This document shows positions 22,340-36,200 of a stretch of 64,000 nucleotides of DNA, in pieces. Every line of letters starts with the position of its first letter. Within the stretch, counting starts at the first letter, position 1. The stretch covers positions 46,692,171-46,756,170 of the forward strand of contig CM041776.1 in assembly GCA_023374045.1 (NCBI GenBank), read 5' to 3'. The translations under genes and the position numbers were made by a program. The stretch is from Limonium bicolor (taxonomy: Eukaryota > Streptophyta > Magnoliopsida > Caryophyllales > Plumbaginaceae). The notes below the pieces were generated by a model. That model was not told where the DNA came from, did not search any database, and saw nothing but the letters and a program-made list of their open reading frames with translations.

Positions 22340-22742
22340 AGAAACAACCATCCTTTAATCAGGAGTGGGTGTAGCTTATCTTAATCTTAATATTACAAAC
22401 CATCCTTTAAAAAGGAATGGTTGCAACTTATCTTAACCTCACCTTAATCTTAATCTTAATAATACAAATCATCCTTTAAACAGGAATGATTGTAACTTAA
22501 CTTAATCTTAATCTTAATCTCAATCTTAATCTCTATATACAAACCTTTCCTGGAAGGGATTGGCCGTATCTAATTCGAACCTGGGATTTAGGTGATCCCA
22601 CCGCACCATCTTATCTCAGTCTTAGAATACAAACCATTCTTTAAGTAGAAATGGTTGTAACTTATCTCAAACCTTATCTCAATCTTATCTCAGTTCTTAT
22701 CTCAATTAAGTCAACCGTTCTTTAATTAGAATGGTTGTACCT
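22340..22742 (-). repeat. Series of covarying hairpins in LTR B
   Basis: About five or six units are spaced roughly 70-80 bp apart by CTTAATCTTAATC-type sequence. Arms vary together, for example ACCATCCTTT/AAAGGAATGGT (22399-22421), AATCAT/ATGATT (22467-22491), ACCATTCT/AGAAATGGT (about 22633-22655) and CCGTTCT/AGAATGG (about 22715-22736). The rightmost LTR carries the same series at about 32110-32510. Confidence 0.65.
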
Positions 22743-23651
22743 TAATCCATTGTTTATCTGTCGGGTCACGTAACCCTAGCCAATGAGTTATCAGCTCCAT
22801 TGGTTTACATAAACAATATTTATTAGAATTAGTTGGGCATTTAGGTAGATCCCACTACACCATCTCAGTATGCCTCCCTCCTAAAACAAGAAGTCCGAGG
22901 AGGTCGAGTCTATATGTCGACTCTAGGCGACGAGTCCGAGGACAAGTCATCTTTGGAAGACGGTATTTGATAAGGATACCGACTTCCCCCAATACACATG
23001 TGCCGGTACCATTCCGGATTCCTCACTCAAGCTCAGTTAGTAATAGTCTCAAGACCATGTTGTTGGTTAACCTCTTCCGGTTCATATCGTCCCTCATTAG
23101 GGGCGTTCCTTATTCTCACTCAATTTCTTACTAAACATTGGTTAGTAAGTTCCCACGGTATGTTGTGTTAGTTTACAAACATCACACAACAACACAATAT
23201 ATATATATATAATATGCTCCGGTTGCATGCTTTATCTTGTTTAGTGAGCACACAAACAAATAGCACACAAGCCGAGGGACACCTCGTTAGCAAGCAGGTC
23301 ACAAGAAGAAACAACTGTACCGTTCACCGTTGGCCGTTCAGGTGCTTAATCTCTTCCGGAGTCCCATTCCAAGTCCTAAAACATTCATTCAGTTTTAGGT
23401 CGTTAATCACTTAGCTTAATTCAACTTACTTATCTTACTTAACTTACTTAACCTTTAATGACTCCAACCTAACACCTCTTAAGTCTTACACTTAATCTTG
23501 CAAACTTAATCTTAAACTTTCAAGTTTATACTTAACTTAACTTAATCTCTTAAGTTCTTAGGGTCTCAATCATCATTACCCTACCAAAGGCATTCCTTAT
23601 TACCCATTGCCATTCTTAGAATTCAAAATTTCTTTTTTTTTTAAGTGTTAA

Positions 23652-23932
23652 GGGTCGACCGACCCACCGACCGACCCAACCCCTGGGTCGGTCCATTACA
23701 GAAACTCTTCCGTCTTTTGAAACTCATCCGACCGACCCAAAGCTAAACCGACCGACCCAAAACCCTCTGGGTCGGTCCTCTGCCGAGACAATTTCCTTCA
23801 TTAAATCTTGCCCGACCGACCCACCGACCGACCCATCCTTATGGGTCGGTCTATTGCCGAAACATTTCTGCTGGGTTAGCAAGGTCCGACCGACCCAGAA
23901 CTGGGTCGGACCCTGGGTCGGTCCACTACAGA
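23652..23932 (-). repeat. GGTCGG palindromic cassette in LTR B (middle)
   Basis: Four clusters of CGACCGACCCA paired with TGGGTCGGTC are separated by spacers of about 35-45 nt. The copy in the rightmost LTR (33430-33712) is nearly identical. An open frame running antisense through it (23724-23999) is a by-product of the repeat. Confidence 0.85.
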
Positions 23933-26414
23933 TTCTTCTATTAATATGTTCTTTCAATTCCAAACTCTTCCACAAGTGTCCTAATAGGTCCAACACCATC
24001 TTGGCACCTTAAACCCACCTTATAACCTCCTTTAATTACCTTAAATTATCCACCAAAGTCCACCTTAGTCTTTATGCACTTTCATTGTAATAATGCCAAC
24101 TTCTTATAATGTTTTTCACTAGGTCTCTAGGTGGTGGTTCATACTTAATGTAACCACTATGCCAAATGTTTCCCTCCTCACTATAACATCATCTCCCAAG
24201 CATCTTTCACCATCTAAGACTCTTTTATGCATTTACTTAAAGTTCCTCCAAAAGCTTAAGCTTCCATACACCAACACCTTATTTCCTTCCTAGTTGTTTA
24301 CCAACATTTGCCTAAGTTCTAAATACTCAATTACATTCTCTTGTTTCCTAAATCCTCCAAGGTAATGCCTAAGTCATTACCACTCATTACAACACCTTAA
24401 ACATCATACCTTCTCCTTAAACTTATGCTCAAGTCTTATATTCCTCATCTCATGACTTTGGTGTGTTCAATACACCCACCTAAACTCTAAATTCCTCATA
24501 GACCATTCTAGGTCATTCTCATCCTTAAGAACTCCTTAGTTAACTCATTTCCACTCAAATTCTTCATAATGACTCCTAGTAAATCCTAGGTCATATTGAT
24601 TCACCACCTTCACCTAAACACTTATTTTCTACTCAAATTTTGCCATAGCTCCTCTAGTATATTCTCATGCCCAAATGCATTGTTTTTCTCACACAATAAC
24701 CTCACACACACCAAGTCCTTTCTCATCACAATTCCTCATCCAAATCAACTCATTCGCATCATACTCAATATATTGCAATAATCTTAAATTGCATAGCACT
24801 AAGGCTCTTAAATGACATGGCTCTTAGGCCCTTAAATGACTTAAACTTAAACACTGAATTTCCCACATTATAAGCTTTCAACCTGCAAATACACTCATCA
24901 ATCTCATAGTAGTTATAATGCTCTTAAAATCCACCTTAAACTTATATTGCTAACTCATTCTCATTAGCTCCTTAATCACAAGTTCATAAGCTTGTTTAAG
25001 TTCTTTTTCCTTAGGTTATATAACCCAATACACAATGTAAGCTCTAAGCCACATTGGTATTTATCTAAAACTCATTCCTTAATCTTAAACCACCATTAGG
25101 TAAGCATTTTACCTTGTTTCCTCAAGCTTATCTCAATCTCCTCCTTAGACCTTCTTCTTGAATGAATATCGGCCACCACTCAAACTTCCTTGCCAATGTT
25201 CTAATCAATAACCAATGACTCATATGAGCACTAAACAATACACTAACCTTAAGGAGAAACCTAGGTTAGAAAATGTGTTCTAAGGTATTAAACTGAATGT
25301 TTTACCTTGGATTCTCAAAGCAAGCTTGGATATGAATTAAGTAGGACCTCCTCTAGCCCTTGGAGAATAGAATCAAGCTAGAACAATGGATAAAAATGAA
25401 TCCCCATGAGAAGGAATTTTCGGTAATGTGTAGAAATGGTGGAAACATGGTTTTTCTTACATTTTCCTTACCTTAAGAGAATGGAGAAGCTAATGAGCTC
25501 TTCAAACTTGATTTTCCCCCATCAATGGAGTTTTCTCATGGCACCAAAATGGAGCTTTGAAAGATTTGAAAAGATAGGAAGATAGGTCTTGGCCTAACTA
25601 AGAGAAATCTACACTTAGTTTTTGATTTGGAGCAAAGATGAATACTTGGTGAGCATTTGAAGGTGGAGCACCCATGGAAGAAGCTCTCTCGGTTTGGAGC
25701 AAGGAAGGAGAAAGAAAAATCGTGGAAGGAAGGAGAAATGAAGAGAGAGAGGAAGAAAGGTGGCTAATATGTGATTTTGCTTTAATAAAGCAAATAGTAA
25801 CTTTCTTACTTACTCTTCTTTTCCTTTCTTATTTGACTACTTATGGTGACTCATGTGGTGACTCCCCACTTAAAAACCGGCCACCCTCTTAATATAAGGC
25901 CAACATGGTCTTTGTTGACCAATTAATTGACTTATATTGATTAAAACTAAACTAGTCACTAAATAGTTACTATTCACTAATCAAGGCACATAATCGGGAA
26001 ATTTTTGATTTCCCATTGATTTAGACCTCCTAATGTGATACTAATTAGTACACATGTTGATTAAAGAGTAATGATGGACATTTAGCCACTCAAAACTCAA
26101 TTCTAAGACAATTTCTCAAAAATGTGCTTTAAGACTTCTTAAAGCACATTTTGTGTTTTAACTTGTTTTCAAGTTGGTTTTCTTTGCTAATTGATTTAAA
26201 ATGACCATTAGATATTACTAAGGTCTTACATGATATTTGGGTACTCACCCAAGTCTCTCCAAGCTTAGAGCACGTTTTTGCCCTGATTGCCTTTAAGGCA
26301 CTTTCTTGTGTTTTCCTTGGTTTAAATTGTCCACCAATCTTTCTAAGGCATATTTTAGCCTTACTACATCATGATTTGATGTTTACTTAGCATACTTAGG
26401 TTTGGGGTATTTCA

Positions 26415-29400
26415 ATCTACCCCCCTTAAAAGAACTTTGTCCCCAAAGTTCCCATGCATCTTTCTTCTTAGAATGCATGTCTTACCTCATTCCTTAGATC
26501 ATATAGATCATACTTATGTATACTTAATCTCATTGGATCATTGGATCCACCATATTCTTATACTTAAATATCACACAACATGCTTAAGCATGTGTAGCAC
26601 TCAAAATTCCTTTTGTTCCTTTTGATGATTAAAACATTCACATAACTTCCAACGTATTCTCCCATGTCACCGGTCCGTAGACAATGGCTCATTCGTCCTC
26701 GTCACCATGGGCTAGAATACAAAACACGCTGCTCTCCCCATGTCACCGGTCCGAAGACAAAGGCTCGTGCGTCCTCGACTTCATGGGCGAGACTCAGTAA
26801 AAAGGTAATCCTTTTTACGAGGTCATGTGAGGAATAATTCCTCTAATTAAAATACAAGCAACTCCAATTTCATTTTTTTTTATCCTAAGGCCTCTATCCT
26901 TAGTGTGATTTACTTGTGACCACTGGTAGGGAGTTTCAGGAATAATCCTACCCTGATGTGATCAGCATCAGTGTAGAACCATCCTTCCACTCCAATTTGT
27001 GTTCGGTTTCCCTTGATCCCTAGAAAATCAAGTTCCACCTCCCACGTCATTTTCAAACATCCAAATAATTCACTCATGTCCAATTTTCTATCTTTTTAGT
27101 TCTTCTAATCATAATCAATACATCTCCAAAGTGTGGACTCAGTCCATCAACATTCCCATTCATCTCTTAGTAATTACCTCAAGACTTAAATTCCTACTAA
27201 ATTCCATATCAGTCTCAACAACTCTCACCATCTTATATCTCATGATTACAATTCCTTCTCATACTCATATCAAATAATATCTCATAGTGTTATCTTATTC
27301 TTATCTCACACATAGTCTCATATCGACTCATACCTCATATATTCTTATTCTTAAGTCTCCTTAATCCTCTTCCTTAATTCTCTTAACTTGTACTCACACC
27401 GGAGTTAACAAGATAGTACTTAATATGTATGGTATTCACATCTTCTGTGTGCAATAACCATGATTTATCTCAAAATGTTTATGTAAAACATATTCTTAAA
27501 TTATTTTGTGCTATGCACACCGTAGTTTATGTACTCAGTACACAAACATACGCTAAGCGGTTTTCGCTCTACCCCCCTTAAAATGGATTACGCCCACGTA
27601 ATCAACATTATATCATCCTTGAACATAAGTTCAAGATGTCTAATTCTTACCAGCATTCTAGCTTCCACGTTATCTATCTTACTCATAGTTCGATCAGAAA
27701 TGACTTAGTCTCTGTATCGAGGATTCTTAACGGTACTTATACCGTATTCTTAACTTAGTTTGGTCTAATCTCAAAGGTAGTGATCTGCTAGCTTTCGCTG
27801 CGCCACTCTGATGTTCTTAGGCTTAACTGCCTCACTTAGCTTTTGATAGCATTGTATATTTCTGCATCCTTACTGTTTAGGAATATTAGTCTCTCAATGG
27901 ACACGTGTTATCTTTATATATACACGGCCTTGATGAGTTGTAACTCGTCTATCCATCTCCTTGGAGATCTAATGTCATACTCTCAGTATTTCCTCGAATG
28001 TCTAAATTGTTCTCCCCAAATGACCTTTGGTCTGAGGATGATTCTTAGTCTGAAACTACTGTTTAGTGCATATCGCGCTTTACAGTCTTAATCCCTTACA
28101 TCTTAAGACATGTCCTATGTCTACTTACAATCCGTGCTTCTCGCACTTCATAGTCCTTAATTATCTGTTCTCTGGTTCCTCGTGTTGCTGGTTCAACTAA
28201 ATTCTTCTCTTCGACTGTCTGTGGTAGTAGCTGCTCTTGTCTGATCTTGCGTCGTTGTCGGTGGTACGGAGTCGACTACTTCCCGTGTTCCTTACACCAC
28301 TCGTCACATGCATGGGGTACCTTACTGGTACATTACTACTTACCCAACTAACTCATAAATGAGCGTGTCAGGCCTGCAAGCCCCTGTGGGGTGCAGTCGT
28401 CCCACGTCTCGTTTTAGTAAACTCATAGTGTCCGTCACACGTTTAGCTATTGCTAATTATGAAGTATTCTGTTGTCGATCTCCTCTTTCATCGTTCCATA
28501 ATAACATTTATTGTTCTTCTTGAAGTTAATCAAGGGAAATCCATTATGTGTTCTCGGGTATGGTATGCTCTAGCTCCTTCCTGTATTCCGTATTGATTCG
28601 GTCACTTAATATAGGTCTCTTTCCATAGAGCCTCTTATCTTGTTTCTCCTATTAGGAAAGCACTTCCAGTTCCTTAAGGAATGGGTTGTGCTTCCTGTAA
28701 ATCTTACCTAACTAGGTCCAGACTACTGGCATCAATGCTCAGTTCGTCTACATCTTATTTTCTTACTTATGCTTCTTAACTCATAAATCTAATTGCCTCA
28801 GTGTCAATATTTGACGGCTCATACATAATGGTCGCCTTACCGCGCACCATGACTTAATCACTTATCTAACTATTGTACTTACGACCACTACTACCGTGGT
28901 AGTTGGCCTTTACCATGTTGCCCATTAATGGTGCAACCTCTTACTCACTTATTCTAATGTCTTACCTTACTCAATCCCTTCTTGGTGTAAACACACTGGG
29001 AGTTCTCTCATTCCGGTATGGCGGTTGCCGTACGGTGTTGTAAAATAGTTGACTCTTGATATGAAGATCTGCTCCAATCTCAGATTCGTAAGTAGGCTAA
29101 TGTCTTTCGCTTTCTTTCATCCTTAGTGATGTTATCTACCATGTAGTTTAACTGGTTACTGAAGAAGTCATCCACTGATTCACAAGCTCTTCTGAGCATT
29201 GCTTAATTGACGTGCCATAACGTGCAGTCACAATGTTTACCTCTGACAATCATTAATTCTTACATCCTGGGTGTTGGATATGAGGTCTATCTCTGCAACC
29301 TACCTTATTACTCAAGTGTATCTGGTATGTTCTAAAGTAATCTCAAGGTTCATGGTCCCATTTCCTAAATAAGTGTATTTCACCTCTAATAAGTGAAAGC

Positions 29401-31527
29401 CCTTTTGAGGGGTTCATTCCCACTCATGGCCTCACAACAAGGAGAGGTATCCCCACCCTAAAAGGCATGGTTCGTTCTCCGCTCCTGTCCTTAGTATTAT
29501 TCTTATTGGTACCCAATCTAAATTATAGGTTTGGTAACCGTTCATCTACGCATTGTAGTTCCTCATGCTTAAATAAGCTCTCTTATAACTTACTGCGCCT
29601 CGGGCTCTGATGCGGTTAACATCCTTGGCTCGTAGGCTCCTAATGCTTAATGTCTCAGTTTATTATTTGTACTCTTACTCATCTGCAGGTCTTCCTTATG
29701 AGATTGTGGTTCTGGAACTTCATCCACCGTTAGGTTACATACTAAATGTAATATCGGGTTTTATGGTAAGTTGCTGCATCCTGCTTCCTGCTATGGAAGT
29801 TGTTCAGGTGATCTGAGGTTACTTAATGTCTTTGACAATGCTGTCATTTTATTAGACTTATGTCTTTTAATGGTCAAAGTTAGGTTCGCATTAGGCGTTT
29901 GCCTTAAGGTGCTCAAGTTGGATATCATCCAGTCATCTTATACCTTCATCTCAACGCTTCGTTCAACTTCTGTTGACTACGCCACCCTTGATGAACAATC
30001 ATACTTGGGTGTTAATGAGTTAAGCAAACAGTGTTAACTGTCATTCATCGGTTGTTTGGTTCGACTATGCCCGCTCTGTGTGGGTAATCCGCTGAGCTTC
30101 CCTCTGTCGGGATTCACATTTAATCCTTAGTAGGTTATAGCTTAAGTTCATCTCTTTTATCCTTGATTTCCGGGTTTTCCAACATCTTCATTGAAGAATG
30201 TTGTTATTGGTATCCTTAATGGTCACTCTGGGAGTCTTATCCCGTTTTCGTTGTGAGTCGATGCTTCAACAGTTCAATAGTATCTTATATACATCCCTTG
30301 TATATCATTGCTTATATAGTGTTTTTGCTCGCGATACCGAGCAATCTCTTAGGTTTTCCTTTTGAGGTTCGGGATTGTGCTATTACCGTATGTCGGTTGT
30401 TGTTGTAGTGGGTTATACCGTTGCTAATATTTATACGGTTTAATACTTTGTCCAAGTTATGTCCCAGCAGACTGGTGTGTCATCTCGTCTCATCATGGTC
30501 AGGCCGTCAGGCCTTCCAAGGTCTTATTTTTCCATTCCTATGGTTTACAATCCGGTATTAATGTGTACTACAACTGTAGCGTTCTCTTATTTCGCCTTGA
30601 TGGCTTTTCGCGTGGCTTACCGTGGTAGCACTTGCTATGCAAGTGCGCCATGCAGGATGGGTCATTGGTACAAGGTGCATTGGAAGTAAAACTTCCTTCT
30701 AATTTCCATGTAATTGGTAGTCCTCGGGACTCCTTCGATAATCTCTTATTTTGGATAACCGTCCATCCGGCAGTTTCCTTGTTGTTTGACAGTACTGTCA
30801 TTATCAGGGCGTTCCTCTTTCTGAGGGAACCCCTTAATATTTCCTTATGTCTTAATCCTCGCTCCTGTCTCCACACAGTTTATTGTGGTTATTAAGTAAT
30901 GATTCTCCTTTAGGCACTACATCGTAGTCCTATTTCGGCAATCCATTTATATGAGTCCCCGTTCCTTAGCTGGACCTTCCAGTAATCTTAATCCTCATGC
31001 TCTGTATTATCTCACTGTTATTCTCCTTCGGACCACTGTCCGGTACTCATGTCCCTTATCATTTCCTTATCCATTGCACGCGTAGTGCTTTCCTTATCAT
31101 TGGTATGGCGGGTTATTTCGACTGCGTAGCATGTCGACCCATGTTGCCGGTAATTACCGTTCCCTTATTGATAGAATTCCATAGGTAGCGCCTGTTTCTC
31201 AGCCACGCTCCATTAAAATTCCCAGTTCTCCATAACTGTGTACGACAAGTTGTTTCAGGTATTGCTTACTGTTAGCTAACTGCCAGATCGGGTTTCCCCG
31301 AGTAAGAGAAGGCTTTCTTCTCTCTGGCGTTTGTTCCACATTTTAGGGTTATGGGTTGGAGGGCGGGCCTAGGTACTATGGATATCCGGTAAACGCCGGG
31401 AAGTCCTGGCTAACGCCCTCTCACTCTATCTCTAACCCTTAACCCATAACTCAATCTCAACCTCAATATCTTCCTAAGTTCGGTAATTCCTTGTCTTCAG
31501 AGCGTAACTACGCTCTGATACCACTTT
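26415..31527 (-). mobile_element. Element B internal region, copy 2 (non-coding)
   Basis: This is nearly the same as 16574-21741 but about 55 bp shorter. Most differences are one- or two-base losses in copy 2, for example CATTCCCC to CATTCCC near 27149 and TTCCCAGC to TCCCAGC near 30462. All conserved blocks of copy 1 are present: hairpin unit from about 26661, second polypurine tract near 27577, core at 28240-28490 and primer site at 31512-31523. No protein function can be recognised. Confidence 0.75.
31512..31523 (-). other. Element B primer binding site, copy 2
   Basis: TGGTATCAGAGC on the minus strand lies 4 nt from the LTR end at 31528. It sits in the same TCAGAGCGTA/TACGCTCTGA hairpin as copy 1. 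Confidence 0.85.
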
Positions 31528-34500
31528 TGTAACACCCCAACTCAATCCAGATGTGGTCTCGCAACTTAACAATATATATATAACATGTCACAGCGGAATT
31601 CCTTACAATCCAGGACCTTGCCACGGTCTGACTACAGAATATACCGAACATTAGTCTAACAACCTTAACCATTTACATAACCTTCTTACAACACTCACAA
31701 CCTATACATCTTACTAACTCAAATTGCCATACGAGTGTACATGCACAACTCGTAGGCCACACTAAACCCTTAACAGCTGTAACTCTTCTTTCTCCTGCGA
31801 CAGCCGCCTCTGATGTTCACCTGTGTAGTAAAAAGAAAGCCCCGAGGGGGTCAGCACGAATGCTGGTACTATCTCTCATGCCCCCAAGCTAACGTGGCTA
31901 CGACGACTAATTGTCGATAGCATGGAGGTTGATTAGATGCACGACATGATAGAAAGTGCAGTAAACAACAACTCAGATATGAACAATCAAAGTTCACACA
32001 CAATGAACGACTTAAATGCGTTCCCTTAATTAGAGAGTTAGATATTTAACTCCTTAAGTATTGTTCTTAATCTTAGTCCATCCTTATCTTACCTCAATCT
32101 GATTCTTATCTTAATCTTAGAAAAAACCATCCTTTAATCAGGAGTGGGTGTAGCTTATCTTAATCTTAATATTACAAACCATCCTTTAAAAAGGAATGGT
32201 TGCAACTTATCTTAACCTCACCTTAATCTTAATCTTAATAATACAAATCATCCTTTTAAAAAGGAATGATTGTAACTTAACTTAATCTTAATCTTAATCT
32301 CAATCTTAATCTCCATATACAAACCTTTCCTGGAAGGGATTGGCCGTATCTAATTCGAACCTGGGATTTAGGTGATCCCACCGCACCATCTTATCTCAGT
32401 CTTAGAATAAACATTCTTTAAGTAGAAATGGTGTAACTTATCTCAAACCTTATCTCAATCTTATCTCAGTTCTTATCTCAATTAAGTCAACCGTCTTTAA
32501 TTAGAATGGTTGTACCTTAATCCATTGTTTATCTGTCGGGTCACGTAACCCTAGCCAATGAGTTATCAGCTCCATTGGTTTACATAAACAATATTTATTA
32601 GAATTAGTTGGGCATTTAGGTAGATCCCACTACACCATCTCAGTATGCCTCCCTCCTAAAACAAGAAGTCCGAGGAGGTCGAGTCTATATGTCGACTCTA
32701 GGCGACGAGTCCGAGGACAAGTCATCTTTGGAAGACGGTATTTGATAAGGATACCGACTTCCCCCAATACACATGTGCCGGTACCATTCCGGATTCCTCA
32801 CTCAAGCTCAGTTAGTAATAGTCTCAAGACCATGTTTGTTGGTTAACCTCTTCCGGTTCATATCGTCCCTCATTAGGGGGCGTTCCTTATTCTCACTCAA
32901 TTTCTTACTAAACATTGGTTAGTAAGTTCTCACGGTATGTTGTGTTAGTTTACAAACATCACACAACAACACAATATATATATATATAATATGCTCCGGT
33001 TGCATGCTTTATCTTGTTTAGTGAGCACACAAACAAATAGCACACAAGCCGAGGGACACCTCGTTAGCAAGCAGGTCACAAGAAGAAACAACTGTACCGT
33101 TCACCGTTGGTCGTTCGGCTGCTTACTCTCTTCCGGAGTCCAATTCCAAGTCCTAAAACATTCATTCAGTTTTAGGTCGTTAATCACTTAGCTTAATTCA
33201 ACTTACTTATCTTACTTAACTTACTTAACCTTTAATGACTCCAGCCTAACACCTCTTAAGTCTTACACTTAATCTTGCAAACTAAATCTTAAACTTTCAA
33301 GTTTATACTTAACTTAACTTAATCTCTTAAGTTCTTAGGGTCTCAATCATCATTACCCTACCAAAGGCATTCCTTATTACCCATTGCCATTCTTAGAATT
33401 CAAAATTTCTTTTTTTTTTTAAGTGTTAAGGGTCGACCGACCCACCGACCGACCCAACCCTTGGGTCGGTCCATTACAGAAACTCTTCCGTCTTTTGAAA
33501 CTCATCCGACCGACCCAAAGCTAAACCGACCGACCCAAAACCCTCTGGGTCGGTCCTCTGCCGAGACAATTTCCTTCATTAAATCTTGCCCGACCGACCC
33601 ACCGACCGACCCATCCTTATGGGTCGGTCTATTGCCGAAACATTTCTGCTGGGTTAGCAAGGTCCGACCGACCCAGAACTGGGTCGGACCCTGGGTCGGT
33701 CCACTACAGATTCTTCTATTAATATGTTCTTTCAATTCCAAACTCTTCCACAAGTGTCCTAATAGGTCCAACACCATCTTGGCACCTTAAACCCACCTTA
33801 TAACCTCCTTTAAATACCTTAAATTATCCACCAAAGTCCACCTTAGTCTTTATGCATTTCCATTGTAATAATGCCAACTTCTTATAATGTTTTTCACTAG
33901 GTTTCTAGGTGGTGGTTCATACTTAATGTAACCACTATGCCAAATGTTTCCCTCCTCACTATAACATCATCTCCCAAGCATCTTTCACCATCTAAGACTC
34001 TTTTATGCATTTACTTAAAGTTCCTCCAAAAGCTTAAGCTTCCATACACCAACACCTTATTTCCTTCCTAGTTGTTTACCAACATTTGCCTAAGTTCTAA
34101 ATACTCAATTACATTCTCTTGTTTCCTAAATCCTCCAAGGTAATGCCTAAGTCATTACCACTCATTACAACACCTTAAACATCATACCTTCTCCTTAAAC
34201 TTATGCTCAAGTCTTATATTCCTCATCTCATGACTTTGGTGTGTTCAATACACCCACCTAAACTCTAAATTCCTCATAGACCATTCTAGGTCATTCTCAT
34301 CCTTAAGACTCCTTAGTTAACTCATTTCCACTCAAATTCTTCATATGACTCCTAGTAAATCCTAGGTCATATTGATTCACCACCTTCACCTAAACACTTA
34401 TTTTCTACTCAAATTTTGCCATAGCTCCTCTAGTATATTCTCATGCCCAAATGCATTATTTTTCTCACACAATAACCTCACACACACCAAGTCCTTTCTC

Positions 34501-36200
34501 ATCACAATTCCTCATCCAAATCAACTCATTCGCATCATACTCAATATATTGCAATAATCTTAAATTGCATAGCACTAAGGCTCTTAAATGACATGGCTCT
34601 TAGGCCCTTAAATGACTTAAACTTAAACACTGAATTTCCCCACATATATAAGCTTTCAACCTGCAAATACACTCATCAATCTCATAATAGTTATAATGCT
34701 CTTAAAATCCACCTTAAACTTATATTGCTAACTCATTCCCATTAGCTCCTTAATCACAAGTTCATAAGCTTGTTTAAGTTCTTTTTCCTTAGGTTATATA
34801 ACCCAATACACAATGTAAGCTCTAAGCCACATTGGTATTTATCTAAAACTCATTCCTTAATCTTAAACCACCATTAGGTAAGCATTTTACCTTGTTTCCT
34901 CAAGCTTATCTCAATCTCCTCCTTAGACCTTCTTCTTGAATGAATATCGGCCACCACTCAAACTTTCCTTGCCAATGTTCTAATCAATAACCAATGACTC
35001 ATATGAGCACTAAACAATACACTAACCTTAAGGAATGAAAACCTAGGTTAGAAAATGTGTTCTAAGGTATTAAACTGAATGTTTTACCTTGGATTCTCAA
35101 AGCAAGCTTGGATATGAATTAAGTAGGACCTCCTCTAGCCCTTGGGGAATAGAATCAAGCTAGAACAATGAATAAAAATGAATCCCCATGAGAAGGAATT
35201 TTCGGTAATGTGTAGAAATGGTGGAAACATGGTTTTTCTTACATTTTCCTTACCTTATGAGAATGGAGAAGCTAATGAGCTCTTCAAACTTGATTTTCCC
35301 CCATCAATGGAGTTTTCTCATGGCACCAAAATGGAGCTTTGAAAGATTTGAAAAGATAGGAAGATAGGTCTTGGCCTAACTAAGAGAAATCTACACTTAG
35401 TTTTTGGTTTGGAGCAAAGATGAATACTTGGTGAGCATTTGAAGGTGGAGCACCCATGGAAGAAGCTCTCTCGGTTTGGAGCAAGGAAGGAGAAAGAAAA
35501 TCGTGGAAGGAAGGAGAAATGAAGAGAGAGAGGAAGAAAGGTGGCTAATATGTGATATTTGCTTTAATAAAGCAAATAGTAACTTTCTTACTTACTCTTC
35601 TTTTCCTTTCTTATTTGACTACTTATGGTGACTCATGTGGTGACTCCCCACTTAAAAACCGGCCACCCTCTTAATATAAGGCCAACATGGTCTTTGTTGA
35701 CCAATTAATTGACTTATATTGATTAAAACCTAAACTAGTCACTAAATAGTTACTATTCACTAATCAAGGCACATAATCGGGAAATTTTTGATTTCCCATT
35801 GATTTAGACCTCCTAATGTGATACTAATTAGTACACATGTTGATTAAAGAGTAATGATGGACATTTAGCCACTCAAAACTCAATTCTAAGACAATTTCTC
35901 AAAAATGTGCTTTAAGACTTCTTAAAGCACATTTTGTGTTTTCACTTGTTTTCAAGTTTGGTTTTCTTTGCTAATTGATTTAAAATGTCCATTAGCATAT
36001 TACTAAAGTCTTACCATGATATTTGGGTACTCACCCAAGTCTCTCCAAGCTTAGAGCACGTTTTTGCCCTGATTGCCTTTAAGGCACCTTCTTGTGTTTT
36101 CCTTGGTTAAAATTGTCCACCAATCTTTCTAAGGCATATTTTAGCCTTACTACATCATGATTTGATGTTTACTTAACATTCTTAGGTTTGGGGTATTTCA
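31528..36200 (-). mobile_element. Element B LTR, right copy (4673 bp)
   Basis: This complete minus-strand LTR has its start at 36200 (TGAAATACCCC) and end at 31528. It has the same length as the middle LTR, with scattered substitutions and compensating indels. Its outer 395 bp match the truncated LTR B0, not the middle LTR. It carries the double hairpin (31841-31865), hairpin series (about 32110-32510) and palindromic cassette (33430-33712). It inserts into LTR S at AATAC (36201-36205). Confidence 0.85.

Larger units (their letters stand above)
21742..26414 (-). mobile_element. Element B LTR, middle copy (4673 bp)
   Basis: This complete minus-strand LTR starts TGAAATACCCC at 26414 and ends GGGGTGTTACA at 21742. 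Both copy 1 and copy 2 internal regions border it. It carries the double hairpin (22055-22081), a run of hairpins in CTTAATCTTAATC spacer DNA (22340-22742), the GGTCGG cassette (23652-23932), a short AT microsatellite near 23203, and long stretches without recognisable content. Open frames within it arise mainly from the cassette or from low-complexity sequence. Confidence 0.85.

Noticed and set aside
22928..22943. CGACGAGTCCGAGGAC resembling part of a hammerhead ribozyme
   Set aside because: The CTGATGA core box and the GAAA box are both missing and no flanking stems fit. The likeness is limited to a short stem.
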